Assembly (NCBI GenBank): GCA_021604765.1
Contig: BQJP01000016.1
Location: 1-61,200 of the forward strand
Source: Thermodesulfobacteriota bacterium
GTDB taxonomy: Bacteria; Desulfobacterota_D; UBA1144; Nemesobacterales; UBA2774
DNA: 61,200 bases
Direction of reading: 5' to 3'
Shown here: positions 9,774 through 18,555 of the stretch, piece after piece
Layout: each line of letters begins with the position of its first letter
Position numbering within the stretch: position 1 is the first letter of the stretch
Notes under the pieces: model-generated
The model's input: the letters and a program-made list of their open reading frames with translations, nothing else
What the model was told of the DNA's origin: nothing
Database searches by the model: none
Made by a program: the position numbers and the translations under genes

Positions 9774-10544
9774 TCAGGTGGCTTTAGACTCTTTAACGCT
9801 GTTTTCCTTCTGTCCAACTTTATATAGCATCACAAGACCTACTATTACAAGTATTATCGATATTACTTGAGCTTGGGATAACCCAGGGATGAAACTCGGT
9901 GTAGTATTTCTGAGAAACTCCATTAAAAATCTCTGGACCCCAAGTACCATAAGAGTGACAGCAGTCATCCAGCCAACAGGGAAATTCTTTTTTCGTATTT
10001 TCCATAATATAGCAAAGAATATCAGCATTGATATGGTGTCATAAATTTGAGTTGGGTGAACAGTTAAGAAAGTCGGAGGGGATCCGTTAGGGAATGACAT
10101 AGCCCAGGGAAGACTTGTTGGTGCGCCATAATCATCTCCAACCAGCAAGCATCCGATACGTCCTATCGCGTATGCTAAAACAAGAGCAGGAGCAGCAGCA
10201 TCGGTTACTGTTAAGTATCTAACTCTCTTCATCTGTGTAACGAACCAAATTAAAAGTAGTGAACCCAAAAAACCTCCGAGGAATGTAAAACCAGAGGCAA
10301 GGTATCTAATAGGGTCTGAAATGAAGTCAGTCAAACTCACGTTTTGATAGAGAAAGAGTACTTTTGCTCCTCCCAAACCGCCAATTACGCAGGCAATTAG
10401 TAATAGATCTGCTAGGTTGCTGTTTAACCCCTTCCTTTTAAGTTCGGATTCGCCCACAAAATAAGCGACGAGAAAAGCGATTAGTACCATAAAAGAAAAA
10501 GAGGAGACATATATATCTCCAATTGTGAAAAGTGTAGGATACAT
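9774..10544 (-). CDS. lgt: Prolipoprotein diacylglyceryl transferase family protein (divergent Lgt)
   Basis: Lgt transfers a diacylglyceryl group from phosphatidylglycerol to the lipobox cysteine of prolipoproteins in the inner membrane. The 256-residue protein has about seven hydrophobic segments and the family landmarks TFLGGFLGS, GRIGCLLVGDDYG, HPTQIYD and RFLMEFLR. Compared with E. coli Lgt, the His of the HGGLIG motif is Leu and the Asn of GRIGNFINGE is Cys. The Arg and Glu of RFxxEF are kept. Such GRxGC variants do occur in other phyla, so it may be a normal Lgt of this lineage or a paralogue. Many predicted lipoproteins in the window need such an enzyme. Confidence 0.85.
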   Translation of the reverse strand: MYPTLFTIGDIYVSSFSFMVLIAFLVAYFVGESELKRKGLNSNLADLLLIACVIGGLGGAKVLFLYQNVSLTDFISDPIRYLASGFTFLGGFLGSLLLIWFVTQMKRVRYLTVTDAAAPALVLAYAIGRIGCLLVGDDYGAPTSLPWAMSFPNGSPPTFLTVHPTQIYDTISMLIFFAILWKIRKKNFPVGWMTAVTLMVLGVQRFLMEFLRNTTPSFIPGLSQAQVISIILVIVGLVMLYKVGQKENSVKESKAT

Positions 10545-10717
10545 TCTTTCTCCATCTATAATAATTTAAAAGTAAGTCTTACATGGTTTAAACCTCTCTG
10601 CAAACTGTATTTAAAGCTTCTATCATTTTTCTAAATATCATCTATGTAATTTTGATTTCTATTAGAAATTATTAAATTTGGATTTGTATTGAATATCTTG
10701 TGGTAACTTATTTCTTT

Positions 10718-12541
10718 ATGAGTAGAAGATTCTTTTTGTGTTTTCTAGCTATTTTGAGCTTCTTGCCGATTCAATTCGCTCTCTCAGATCCCAATTGTAA
10801 GAATGAACTTATTGCGCCAGAGGAAATAATCTCTCATATTCGCTACCTGGCTTCAGATGATCTAAAGGGCAGGATGTCAGGAACCCCCGGAGCTGAAATG
10901 GCTGCCCAGTACATATCCACAGAATTCAAAAATGCGGGGCTTCAACCTTTAGGGGACGACAATTCTTATTTTCAGGAGTTCCAATTTACCAAAGCTATTG
11001 AACTAGGTTCTGAGAATAGCTTTGAGATTATATCGGGTAGAACAAAAACAGTATTTGAGCTAGGAGAAGACTTTAACACTCTCAACTTTTCCAGTAGTGA
11101 CTTGGTTGATGGGGAAGTAGTTTTTGCAGGATATGGAATTAGTGCTCCTGAGCTTGAGTATGACGATTATGAAGGGTTGGATGTAAAGGGTGAAACAGTT
11201 CTAGTATTGCGATACACCCCTGAGGGATATGATGCGGAGAGCCCGTTCTATGATTATGCGGCACTTAGATACAAAGCTATGAATGCGAGAGAGAAAGGTG
11301 CTAAGGCAATTATGTTTGTTACTCCATATTCTGAGGAAGAGGAGCAAGATCTAACTTCTATTGGAATTGATTCTTCATACTCGAATTCAGGTATTCAGTC
11401 CTTGATAATTAGAAGGGATAAAGCAGAAGAGATTTTGTTAAGTGCAGATAAAAACCTTAAAAGTTTAGAAGAAAGCCTATCAAAGAAAAAAAAATCTTCC
11501 TTCAAGATTTCAGATGTCAGAGCAAAAATTAAAACACAACTCACTCAAGAGCAGGGAACGAGCGTAAATGTAATTGGCATAATAGAAGGATCTGATCCTA
11601 ATTTAAAGAAAGAGTTCATAGTGATTGGCGCACATTATGACCATATCGGATTAGGCAAAAGAAATTCCAGATCAGAAAATAAGACTGACGGCATTATTCA
11701 TAATGGAGCTGATGATAATGCCTCCGGTGTAGCTGGCTTGATAGAGCTGGCCAAGTTTTTTTCTTGTAAAAAGCAATCTCTAAAGAGGAGCTTGATTTTT
11801 ATTGCTTTTTCGGCCGAAGAATTGGGGTTAATAGGTGCATCTTACTTTGTTGATAACCCAACGGTCGCTCTGGACAATACGATCGCGATGTTGAACATGG
11901 ATATGATTGGTAGACTTGAAGAAGACAAACTCACTATATTTGGAGTAGGTTCTTCACCTGATTGGGAAGCACTAATAGATAAAGCAAATTCTTCATATAA
12001 TTTCAATATAAGCTTGAACAACTCAGGGTTTGCGCCAAGTGATCAATCTGTATTTTTTGCAAAAGATATTCCAGTACTTCAATTTTTCACTGGCCTGCAC
12101 GATGATTATCATACGCCTAGTGATGATTGGGAGAAGATCAATTTCAAAGGACAGCAAAAAGTGCTAGCACTTATGTCCGATCTTATTTTTGACCTAAATT
12201 CGCAGCAAGATCAATTAGTGTTTTCTGATGTGGAAGAACCGAAAAGAGGGTCTTCGAAATTTAATGTTTATCTAGGAACCATACCGGATTATTCAAATCA
12301 GATTGAAGGTGTAAAGCTGATGGGAGTAAAAGAAGGTAGCCCGGCTGATAAGGCGGGACTTTTAGATGATGACACAATTGTTCAGTTTAATGGGGTTTCT
12401 ATTAAGAACATATATGATTATGTGTATGCTCTTTCGGATTCTAAACCAGGTATTCCGACTAGTTTAGTTGTTCTTAGGAATTATAAGCCCCTAAGCTTGA
12501 TAATTGTGCCAGAGCCTCGGGAAGTGGGAAGCAAAAATTAA
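10718..12541 (+). CDS. Secreted M28 family zinc aminopeptidase with PA and PDZ domains
   Basis: This is an exported metallopeptidase of about 607 residues. From the ATG at 10718 it has a signal peptide (SRRFFLCFLAILSFLPIQFA), which favours this start over an in-frame GTG at 10700. A PA-type insert (about 90-260) precedes the M28 catalytic domain. Zinc ligands and catalytic residues are visible in GAHYDHIG, GADDNASG, SAEELGL, NMDMIGR and DDYHTPSDD. A C-terminal PDZ domain (about 520-600) contains KEGSPADKAGLLDDD. M28 enzymes of this type release N-terminal residues from peptides in the envelope or outside. No Shine-Dalgarno is clear. It ends four bases into the flavin reductase-like gene on the other strand. 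Confidence 0.92.
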   Translation: MSRRFFLCFLAILSFLPIQFALSDPNCKNELIAPEEIISHIRYLASDDLKGRMSGTPGAEMAAQYISTEFKNAGLQPLGDDNSYFQEFQFTKAIELGSENSFEIISGRTKTVFELGEDFNTLNFSSSDLVDGEVVFAGYGISAPELEYDDYEGLDVKGETVLVLRYTPEGYDAESPFYDYAALRYKAMNAREKGAKAIMFVTPYSEEEEQDLTSIGIDSSYSNSGIQSLIIRRDKAEEILLSADKNLKSLEESLSKKKKSSFKISDVRAKIKTQLTQEQGTSVNVIGIIEGSDPNLKKEFIVIGAHYDHIGLGKRNSRSENKTDGIIHNGADDNASGVAGLIELAKFFSCKKQSLKRSLIFIAFSAEELGLIGASYFVDNPTVALDNTIAMLNMDMIGRLEEDKLTIFGVGSSPDWEALIDKANSSYNFNISLNNSGFAPSDQSVFFAKDIPVLQFFTGLHDDYHTPSDDWEKINFKGQQKVLALMSDLIFDLNSQQDQLVFSDVEEPKRGSSKFNVYLGTIPDYSNQIEGVKLMGVKEGSPADKAGLLDDDTIVQFNGVSIKNIYDYVYALSDSKPGIPTSLVVLRNYKPLSLIIVPEPREVGSKN

Positions 12542-13119
12542 GGTTCCCAGGATGAGTAGTTAATATTGTGGATATTTTCCATGGATAAAGAAACTGAGCG
12601 AGAGAGCTTTTCCCCATACTCAGCAATCCATTCAGGCGGAGCGTCTGTATAAAAATCATTGAGGGTCATCCAAGGCCCCGCGTCGTATAGTTTCCCCTCT
12701 ACAACGCTTACTAAAAAAGCTGTCATATCTCCCCCATCCATTGCGTTGATTACTCTACACTCGGCATAAGAATGGGCGTCTAATAGCACAGGGCTTCCGG
12801 TAACGCCTAGTTCATAATCTAAATTTTCAAATTTCTTTCTTTCTCGCCCTGTATAAAAACCAAAGTTTTTAACCAGTTTAATTTGATCTCTTCTAAGTAA
12901 ATGAACAGTAAAAGCTTTGCTATTAGTTATAAATTCATGCGTATAGTTCCCTTTCCATATCCCAACCAAAAGCCTGGGAATTTCGTGGACTATGGAAGAT
13001 GTGACTGCAGTGACCGCTATTTGGCCGTTAACTTTCCCTTCCCAGGAACTGGTTATTGCAATTACAGGTGAATTAGCCCAAAAAGCACCGGCTACAGCTG
13101 ATCCTTCTTCCTTACTCAT
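12538..13119 (-). CDS. Flavin reductase-like FMN-binding protein
   Basis: This 193-residue protein matches the flavin reductase-like split-barrel family. The region AFWANSPVIAITSSWEGKVNGQ corresponds to the start of the barrel and the flavin-binding loop, followed by PRLLVGIWKGNYTHEFI and a conserved FTVHLL strand. Family members bind FMN and either reduce free flavin for a partner oxygenase or have unknown redox roles. No partner gene is adjacent. The gene converges with the M28 peptidase and shares four bases with it. Confidence 0.8.
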   Translation of the reverse strand: MSKEEGSAVAGAFWANSPVIAITSSWEGKVNGQIAVTAVTSSIVHEIPRLLVGIWKGNYTHEFITNSKAFTVHLLRRDQIKLVKNFGFYTGRERKKFENLDYELGVTGSPVLLDAHSYAECRVINAMDGGDMTAFLVSVVEGKLYDAGPWMTLNDFYTDAPPEWIAEYGEKLSRSVSLSMENIHNINYSSWEP

Positions 13120-13183
13120 ATTATATTCGCCTTGTTTTGATTTTATTATATATATTCCTGAAACTAGAACGATTATAACGCCC

Positions 13184-13960
13184 TTACCACTGAAAGCCTA
13201 TTACTAATTGTCCACTTACTATAGGACCAACATTCACTTTGTCTCTTTCAGGAACTATGATTCTCATAGGATTGACGATATATCCCATTGCATTTAAAAA
13301 GCCGCTATTGCTCTCAACTAACCAATCCGAAGTTTCCTCCAGAATTATTCCAACGGGGATTCCTACACCAGGCGTTACTATAAGGTCATGGATAGATGGG
13401 GACTGTGTTACCCCTTCTATTGTGTATTCAAACAGAACACTCTGTGCGAACGAGCCCAAAGCGGAAGTATAAAAATTGTAGCCCTTGGCTCTATAATACA
13501 GATAGGTATATGCTCCAAACGCCGGATGCGCCACCCAATTTGTTTTAAAACTGTCCCCGTCATTTAGTTCAAAATCTCCCCTCTTTCTGCTTTTATTCTG
13601 AAATCCAAAGAAATTCCTCCACCATCTAAGGGGATTAATGAATGTTTGTTGTTCCTTATTGCTTATATCAAGAGTATTAACCTGAACTATGCGAATAAGC
13701 CATATGGCAAAGTAAACATTTCTCGAATCACGCAGAAAATCGCTGAAATCGGTCAATGACTTATCATTTAAGTCCTTTCTAAAACGAATGTCAGCTTTAT
13801 TTTGATCTTTTAGGTCTATGAAAACAGAACTATTTGCAGGAGTCATTGATATTCTCTCGTCATCGCCGAATAAGTTGGCTGAAATTGCAGAATTTCCTAT
13901 TAGAGAGAGAAGCAGTAGGTTAAGAGTTAAATAAAGAGGGATAAAATGTAAATTTTTCAT
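13184..13960 (-). CDS. DUF3943 family exported protein
   Basis: This protein of about 258 residues starts with a signal peptide (MKNLHFIPLYLTLNLLLLSL) if the internal ATG at 13960 is used. An upstream in-frame ATG at 14002 would place 14 polar residues before it and is less likely. The middle and end match DUF3943: a segment with THPAFG-like NWVAHPAFGAYTYLYYRAKG, the SALGSFAQSVLFEYTIEG helix and SPSIHDLIVTPGVGIPVG. It is probably an outer-membrane or periplasmic protein. Function is unknown. It is transcribed away from the Pal cluster. Confidence 0.75.
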   Translation of the reverse strand: MKNLHFIPLYLTLNLLLLSLIGNSAISANLFGDDERISMTPANSSVFIDLKDQNKADIRFRKDLNDKSLTDFSDFLRDSRNVYFAIWLIRIVQVNTLDISNKEQQTFINPLRWWRNFFGFQNKSRKRGDFELNDGDSFKTNWVAHPAFGAYTYLYYRAKGYNFYTSALGSFAQSVLFEYTIEGVTQSPSIHDLIVTPGVGIPVGIILEETSDWLVESNSGFLNAMGYIVNPMRIIVPERDKVNVGPIVSGQLVIGFQW

Positions 13961-14096
13961 ATAATTAGACCCACTATCTTTATTCAATTCATATAATAAC
14001 ATTATAAGCTAGGTTTTCACAGCAATATATGTTATAACTAATTTCAATCCTTATAATTATTTATATCTTATTTGCTATAAATGCTATTAAAATGTC

Positions 14097-14126
14097 TTGA
14101 CTTAGCAAGTAAAATGATGTAATTAT
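14097..14126 (+). promoter_or_regulatory. Possible sigma-70 promoter of the Pal/CpoB cluster
   Basis: TTGACT at 14097-14102 is followed after 18 bases by AATTAT at 14121-14126, which matches four of six -10 positions. It lies about 40 bases before the ATG of the pal-like gene. The assignment rests on consensus and position only. Confidence 0.4.
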
Positions 14127-14162
14127 CTGGGGTAGAAGCTTTATATCAGTAGGAGGAGCAAA

Positions 14163-14858
14163 ATGAGTAAGGCAAAGTTTGTTACAGTAGGGTTTTGTAT
14201 GGTATTTATCGTATTATTTGCATTTGCTTGTGGTCCTAATGTAGATAAGGAAATGGCGGATGCAGAAGCTGCCTTACAAGCAGCTCAAGACGCTGGTGCA
14301 GAGGGGACACCTGAGTATCAGGCAGCAGAAGACTTAATACAACAGGCTAGAGAAATGTTAGCAGCAGGTGATAAAGACGCTGCCCGCAAGCTTCTGGAAG
14401 AGGCAAGGTTTAAAGCTATAGAAGCAGAGGGTAAAGCTAAAAATCAAGCATATGTTGATTCTGTTGATATAGAATCGGTTGAAGAGACTTTAGGGTCGCT
14501 TTCGCCCGCTGGGTCGAACTTTGGACTTGTGGATATATTCTTTAATTACGATAGTCAGTCAATAACATCAGAGTCAAGATCTGCTCTTAATCAGAATGCA
14601 AGTATTATTAGGAACAGTGGTGGTAAATTTCAAGTAGTTGTAATTGAGGGTTATTGCGATGTTCGTGGTACAGAAGAGTATAACTTGGCACTAGGTCAGA
14701 GAAGAGCTGAGTCAACAAAAAATTATCTGGTTGGACTTGGAATTTCTCCTTCTAAAGTTCAGGCGGTCAGTAAGGGCGAAACAGAGCAATTTGCTTTTGG
14801 TGCATCTGAGTATGATTACCAGCAGAATAGAAGAGCTCATTTCGTTCCTGCATATTAG
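14163..14858 (+). CDS. Peptidoglycan-associated lipoprotein (Pal/OmpA family) with helical N-terminal domain
   Basis: This 231-residue lipoprotein has a signal peptide ending at the lipobox FACG. Residues about 30-100 form an Ala/Glu-rich helical region of DUF4398 type. The C-terminal OmpA domain (about 120-231) has the core sequence IEGYCDVRGTEEYNLALGQR and the NRRAHF end, which bind the diaminopimelate peptide of peptidoglycan. It anchors the outer membrane to the cell wall. AGGAGG lies before the ATG. The cpoB-like gene follows 10 bases later and a second Pal-like gene after that, so this is an envelope-integrity operon in which tolQRAB are not visible. Confidence 0.9.
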   Translation: MSKAKFVTVGFCMVFIVLFAFACGPNVDKEMADAEAALQAAQDAGAEGTPEYQAAEDLIQQAREMLAAGDKDAARKLLEEARFKAIEAEGKAKNQAYVDSVDIESVEETLGSLSPAGSNFGLVDIFFNYDSQSITSESRSALNQNASIIRNSGGKFQVVVIEGYCDVRGTEEYNLALGQRRAESTKNYLVGLGISPSKVQAVSKGETEQFAFGASEYDYQQNRRAHFVPAY

Positions 14859-14868
14859 GAAATAATTA

Positions 14869-15609
14869 ATGAGAATTAAAGTTATTACAATTTTATTATT
14901 GGCGGGGATAAGTTCTATGTCGATAGGTTGTGTGGCAACACAAAGTGATGTTAGCAGTGTTTATGCCAGACAGACAAGGCTTGAGGCTAAAATGGAACGT
15001 TTATCTCAGCAAGTCCAATCGCTACAAGGTACTGAAGTCAGCGGTGGAAATAATATTCAACTACAAGAGCAAGTTGCTCAGTTGGAAAAAGAGGTTAAAG
15101 ATCTGAACAGGTCATATGCAACTTTGGATGCCAAGGTAAATCAGAGTAGTGTAGCTATGCCTCCACCATCAGGAACTACTTCTATTGGTTCGGAAGGTGG
15201 CTCTGGATTACCACCATTAGATCTTGAAACTGAAGACTTTATCTTTAATCAAGGTTATACTGATTTAAGTGAAGGGAATTACAGTGGTTCCAGAGAGCAA
15301 TTTAAATTGTTCTTGTCTAAGTACCCAAATTCTAGTAAAGCGAGTGATGCTACATATTGGATAGCAGAATCATATTATCGACAAGGAGAGTTTGAGGAAG
15401 CTATACTGGAATATCAAAAGTTTATAGATACTTATCCTAAGGATGATAGGGTGCCTTTATCTTATTTAAAACAAGGGTTATCCTTAATAGAAATAGGTAG
15501 AGAAGAAGAAGCTAAACTGTTTTTTCAGACTTTAATTGACAAATATCCACAATCTGAGGAAGCTAGTACAGCTAAAGAAAAAATAAGAGAACTTGCAGTT
15601 AATGGCTAA
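14869..15609 (+). CDS. cpoB: Tol-Pal system protein CpoB/YbgF-like lipoprotein
   Basis: CpoB/YbgF proteins work with Tol-Pal to coordinate cell wall synthesis and outer-membrane constriction. This 246-residue form has a lipobox (SIGC) rather than a plain signal peptide, a coiled coil at about 30-90, a Pro/Gly/Ser linker, and TPR repeats from about 120 to the end (EDFIFNQGYTDLSEGNYSGS, DATYWIAESYYRQGEFEEAI, PLSYLKQGLSLIEIGREEEA). The order pal then ybgF is conserved in proteobacteria. The lipobox suggests membrane anchoring, a variant seen outside the gamma-proteobacteria. Confidence 0.88.
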   Translation: MRIKVITILLLAGISSMSIGCVATQSDVSSVYARQTRLEAKMERLSQQVQSLQGTEVSGGNNIQLQEQVAQLEKEVKDLNRSYATLDAKVNQSSVAMPPPSGTTSIGSEGGSGLPPLDLETEDFIFNQGYTDLSEGNYSGSREQFKLFLSKYPNSSKASDATYWIAESYYRQGEFEEAILEYQKFIDTYPKDDRVPLSYLKQGLSLIEIGREEEAKLFFQTLIDKYPQSEEASTAKEKIRELAVNG

Positions 15610-15669
15610 AAGGTTTATTATTATGTACTCATTAGGTACTCAAAAAACTCTTAAAGGAGGTGCAGTAGA

Positions 15670-16437
15670 ATGAAAAGGGATAAACAAATGCTTTTTTTAA
15701 GCATCCCATTGTTAGTTGTTGCATTGCTATATCTAGCAAGCTGTGCGACACCCCCGCCGACACAAGAGCTAGCTGCTGCTGATTCAGCAGTTGCTGATGC
15801 TACAGCAACATGTGAACAATGCAAGCAGAGAGTTTGCGGTGATGATCCAACAACAGGAGATTATTGTGGCGCTCCTTGTGGTGAGGCAGAGTTAGCAGCA
15901 GCTAATTCAGCACTTGCTAAAGGTAAAGCCCTTGCTGGAGAATTTTGCAGTGAGCTCGAAGCACGTAGGATGCTAATCGACGCTAAAGCAAAAGCTGATG
16001 AAGCTAAGCTAAAATGTTCAGCACCACCAGCACCACCACCAGCACCACCAATACCTACATCTGATCTAAATGATATTTTCTTTGATTTTGATAGAGCTAA
16101 TATCAGACCAGATGCAGGAGCTGTATTAGGAGAAAACGCTGAAATCCTTAAAGTGGATTCTAACGTGACTGTCCTAATTGAAGGTTATGCAGATATCAGA
16201 GGTACACCTGCATACAACTTACAGCTTGCTCAGAGAAGAGCTGACGCTACAAAAGCGTTCTTAGTGAATCTTGGTATTGATCCTTCAAGGATCACAACAG
16301 CAAGTGGTGGAGAAACAACTCAGTTTGGCGCTGGAACTACTGAAGAAGCCTATCAGCTTAACAGAAGGGCTCACTTCATAGCTACATCACCAACTGCAGA
16401 AGTAGGCGCAAGGCTTATCTTTAGCTACGCTAAATAA
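15670..16437 (+). CDS. Second OmpA/Pal-type lipoprotein
   Basis: This 255-residue lipoprotein has the lipobox LASC and a very strong Shine-Dalgarno (AAAGGAGGTG), so high expression is likely. After the signal peptide comes an Ala-rich region with several cysteines (CEQCKQRVC and later pairs), then a Pro-rich linker (PPAPPPAPPIP) and a C-terminal OmpA domain with IEGYADIRGTPAYNLQLAQR and NRRAHF. It looks like a paralogue of the Pal-like protein 1.5 kb upstream, with a Cys-containing insert that may form disulfides in the periplasm. A good terminator follows. Confidence 0.88.
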   Translation: MKRDKQMLFLSIPLLVVALLYLASCATPPPTQELAAADSAVADATATCEQCKQRVCGDDPTTGDYCGAPCGEAELAAANSALAKGKALAGEFCSELEARRMLIDAKAKADEAKLKCSAPPAPPPAPPIPTSDLNDIFFDFDRANIRPDAGAVLGENAEILKVDSNVTVLIEGYADIRGTPAYNLQLAQRRADATKAFLVNLGIDPSRITTASGGETTQFGAGTTEEAYQLNRRAHFIATSPTAEVGARLIFSYAK

Positions 16438-16513
16438 GATAAACTTTAGTCTATTAAATATGAGAGTTATCTCATCCGCTCTATTTTTAATAGATGGATG
16501 AGTAATAGAAATT

Positions 16514-16550
16514 AAGGGGAGTTACTATTTATAGTTTCTCCCCTTTTTTT
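16514..16550 (+). terminator. Rho-independent terminator after the Pal cluster
   Basis: AAGGGGAG (16514-16521) pairs perfectly with CTCCCCTT (16538-16545) across a 16-base loop. The right arm runs into a tract of seven T. It closes the three-gene envelope operon. Confidence 0.85.
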
Positions 16551-16656
16551 ATCTTCTATAGATAGTAGTTCTGATTTTTATCATATGAACTTGACACCTC
16601 AATTCCGTCCATGTTAACTACTCTCGATCTTTAATAGCCCCATAACAACTATAGAA

Positions 16657-17946
16657 ATGAAAGCCCAATTTACGAAATCAAAAAGACTATATAAAACCGC
16701 TCTGAGCTTAATGCCCGGAGGTGTGAATAGCCCTGTTAGATCGTTTAATGCTGTGGGTGGATCTCCAGCCTTTATATCGAAAGCTAAAGGCGCGTATACA
16801 TATGATTTGGATGGCAATAAATATATAGACTATATGTCTTCATGGGGTCCTCTTATTTTAGGCCATTCAGACCCTGACGTCGTAAGAGCAATTAAGCAAG
16901 CTGCGGAAAGGGGAACGAGTTACGGAGCGCCTTGTGAAAATGAAGTTGCAATAGCAAAACTTATTGTTAAATCATTTCCGGGCATAGATATGGTCAGAAT
17001 GACCAATTCCGGCACTGAAGCTACCATGAGCGCAGTGCGTCTTGCAAGAGCTTATACTAATAGGGATTACATAATAAAATTTGAGGGATGTTATCACGGC
17101 CATGCGGATTATCTCCTTGTCCAGGCAGGCTCTGGTGCAACAACATTTGGAACGCCTAGCAGCCCAGGGGTACCAAAGTCCTTTACTGATAAAACTCTCT
17201 TGGCTAAGTACAATGATTTTTCATCTGTAGAAAAACTTTTTGAAAAATACGGTGATAAGATTGCAGCAGTTATCTTAGAGCCGGTAGCAGCTAATATGGG
17301 GGTAATACTTCCTCAAAAAGATTTTTTAAAAAAATTAAAAAGAGTTACTAAGAAAAATGGAGCACTTCTTATCTTTGATGAGGTTATAACAGGATTCAGA
17401 TTAGGTATGGGAGGTGCGCAGAAATATTTTGGCGTTACTCCGGATATTACATGTCTTGGTAAAATAATAGGAGGAGGGCTTCCTGTTGGAGCATTTGGGG
17501 CCAGTAAGAAGATAATGAAGATGGTAGCCCCCATTGGTCCAATGTACCAAGCTGGCACCCTCTCTGGAAATCCTCTAGCCATGGCTGCTGGGTTAACCAC
17601 GCTGAGCAAACTCAATAAAACATCTAATTATAAAAAACTTAGAAGTTTGACAAATAGTCTTGTAGAAGGTCTCCAAGATATAATTAAAAAAAATGAAATT
17701 AAAGCTAGTATTAACTCATTAGAATCAATGTTCACGGTCTTTTTTACAGAGCACGCACCGCATGATTATAAGACTGCTCTTGCGTGCGATACAAAAAAAT
17801 ATTCAAAATTTTTTGAAAATTTGCTAGGTACTGGTATTATGTTCCCGCCTTCTCAATTTGAGGCTGTTTTTCTTTCGTTGTCTCATACTGAAAAGGATGT
17901 GGATAAAACGCTTAATGCGTTATATAGAAGTTTCAAAAGCCTTTAG
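16657..17946 (+). CDS. hemL: Glutamate-1-semialdehyde 2,1-aminomutase
   Basis: HemL converts glutamate-1-semialdehyde to 5-aminolevulinate, the last step of the C5 route to tetrapyrroles. The 429-residue PLP enzyme has the N-terminal signature LMPGGVNSPVRSFNAVGG, the DEVITGFR segment that contacts PLP and the Schiff-base lysine in CLGKIIGGGLPVG. Length is typical. Its presence implies haem is made from glutamate, in line with the haem-rich cbb3 oxidase in this window. No clear Shine-Dalgarno is seen at the ATG. The ATP synthase F0 genes follow 14 bases later. Confidence 0.96.
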   Translation: MKAQFTKSKRLYKTALSLMPGGVNSPVRSFNAVGGSPAFISKAKGAYTYDLDGNKYIDYMSSWGPLILGHSDPDVVRAIKQAAERGTSYGAPCENEVAIAKLIVKSFPGIDMVRMTNSGTEATMSAVRLARAYTNRDYIIKFEGCYHGHADYLLVQAGSGATTFGTPSSPGVPKSFTDKTLLAKYNDFSSVEKLFEKYGDKIAAVILEPVAANMGVILPQKDFLKKLKRVTKKNGALLIFDEVITGFRLGMGGAQKYFGVTPDITCLGKIIGGGLPVGAFGASKKIMKMVAPIGPMYQAGTLSGNPLAMAAGLTTLSKLNKTSNYKKLRSLTNSLVEGLQDIIKKNEIKASINSLESMFTVFFTEHAPHDYKTALACDTKKYSKFFENLLGTGIMFPPSQFEAVFLSLSHTEKDVDKTLNALYRSFKSL

Positions 17947-17960
17947 TGAATGACTGAGGT

Positions 17961-18197
17961 GTGGAATTTAGACAGCAAAGAAAATACAGGTGGTTAGTAT
18001 TTTTATTCATAGGGTTTGAGCTTGGGTTCTCAGTTATTGCTGGGATAGTTTTGGGTGAGTATATAGACGGCTGGCTTCAAACAAAAACACCCTGGTTCAC
18101 AATGTTAGGTTTAGTAGCAGGAGTAATAGCAGGTTTTAGTTTACTTATTAGGATGATTAATAGGTTTAATGACAGAAAAGGCAACAAGTCTGATTAA
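17961..18197 (+). CDS. AtpZ/AtpI-like small membrane protein
   Basis: This 78-residue protein starts with GTG (17961) and has two membrane helices separated by a short loop: FLFIGFELGFSVIAGIVLGEY, then TMLGLVAGVIAGFSLLIRM. The GxxLGEYIDGWLQT-PW pattern is typical of the AtpZ/AtpI-type F0F1-ATPase-associated proteins encoded before atpB in many bacteria, where they are linked to c-ring assembly or to Mg2+ or Ca2+ transport. Its 3' end overlaps the next gene by 29 bases, so the two are coupled. Two small helper genes in a row before atpB fit the split arrangement AtpZ plus AtpI. Confidence 0.8.
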   Translation: MEFRQQRKYRWLVFLFIGFELGFSVIAGIVLGEYIDGWLQTKTPWFTMLGLVAGVIAGFSLLIRMINRFNDRKGNKSD

Positions 18198-18555
18198 TAT
18201 ACCGTCAGTAGGTAATGTAGAAAAATTGAGCTTAGTAGTTACTGCAATCTTAGTTGTAGTTAACTACCTAGTCGGTTCTCAGCAAATGGCTTTAGGCGTT
18301 GCTGCCGGAGGGGTATTATTTACTGCAAACTTTGTTGCCATTAGATTTGTAGTCAATGCACTTGTTTCAAATTCTTCCTCGGTAGGATTTGGAATCTTTG
18401 CTTTTATCATAAAAATGGCGATTTTAGTTGGTATTGTTGCCACAATTTTTATTTTTACTGAGATTAATATATATGGATTTTTCATCGGTGTTACTGGTGT
18501 AGTAATTGTAATAATCGGAGATAGTCTAAGAAGGAGCACAAATGGATCACTTTAG
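18169..18555 (+). CDS. atpI: ATP synthase protein I (AtpI-like)
   Basis: This 128-residue protein has four hydrophobic helices and sits directly before atpB, where AtpI (ATP synthase I family) is normally found. AtpI helps assemble or stabilise the c-ring. Sequence similarity within the family is low, so the call rests on size, topology and position. It overlaps the previous gene by 29 bases and atpB by 14 bases, which shows tight translational coupling. Confidence 0.75.
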   Translation: MTEKATSLINIPSVGNVEKLSLVVTAILVVVNYLVGSQQMALGVAAGGVLFTANFVAIRFVVNALVSNSSSVGFGIFAFIIKMAILVGIVATIFIFTEINIYGFFIGVTGVVIVIIGDSLRRSTNGSL

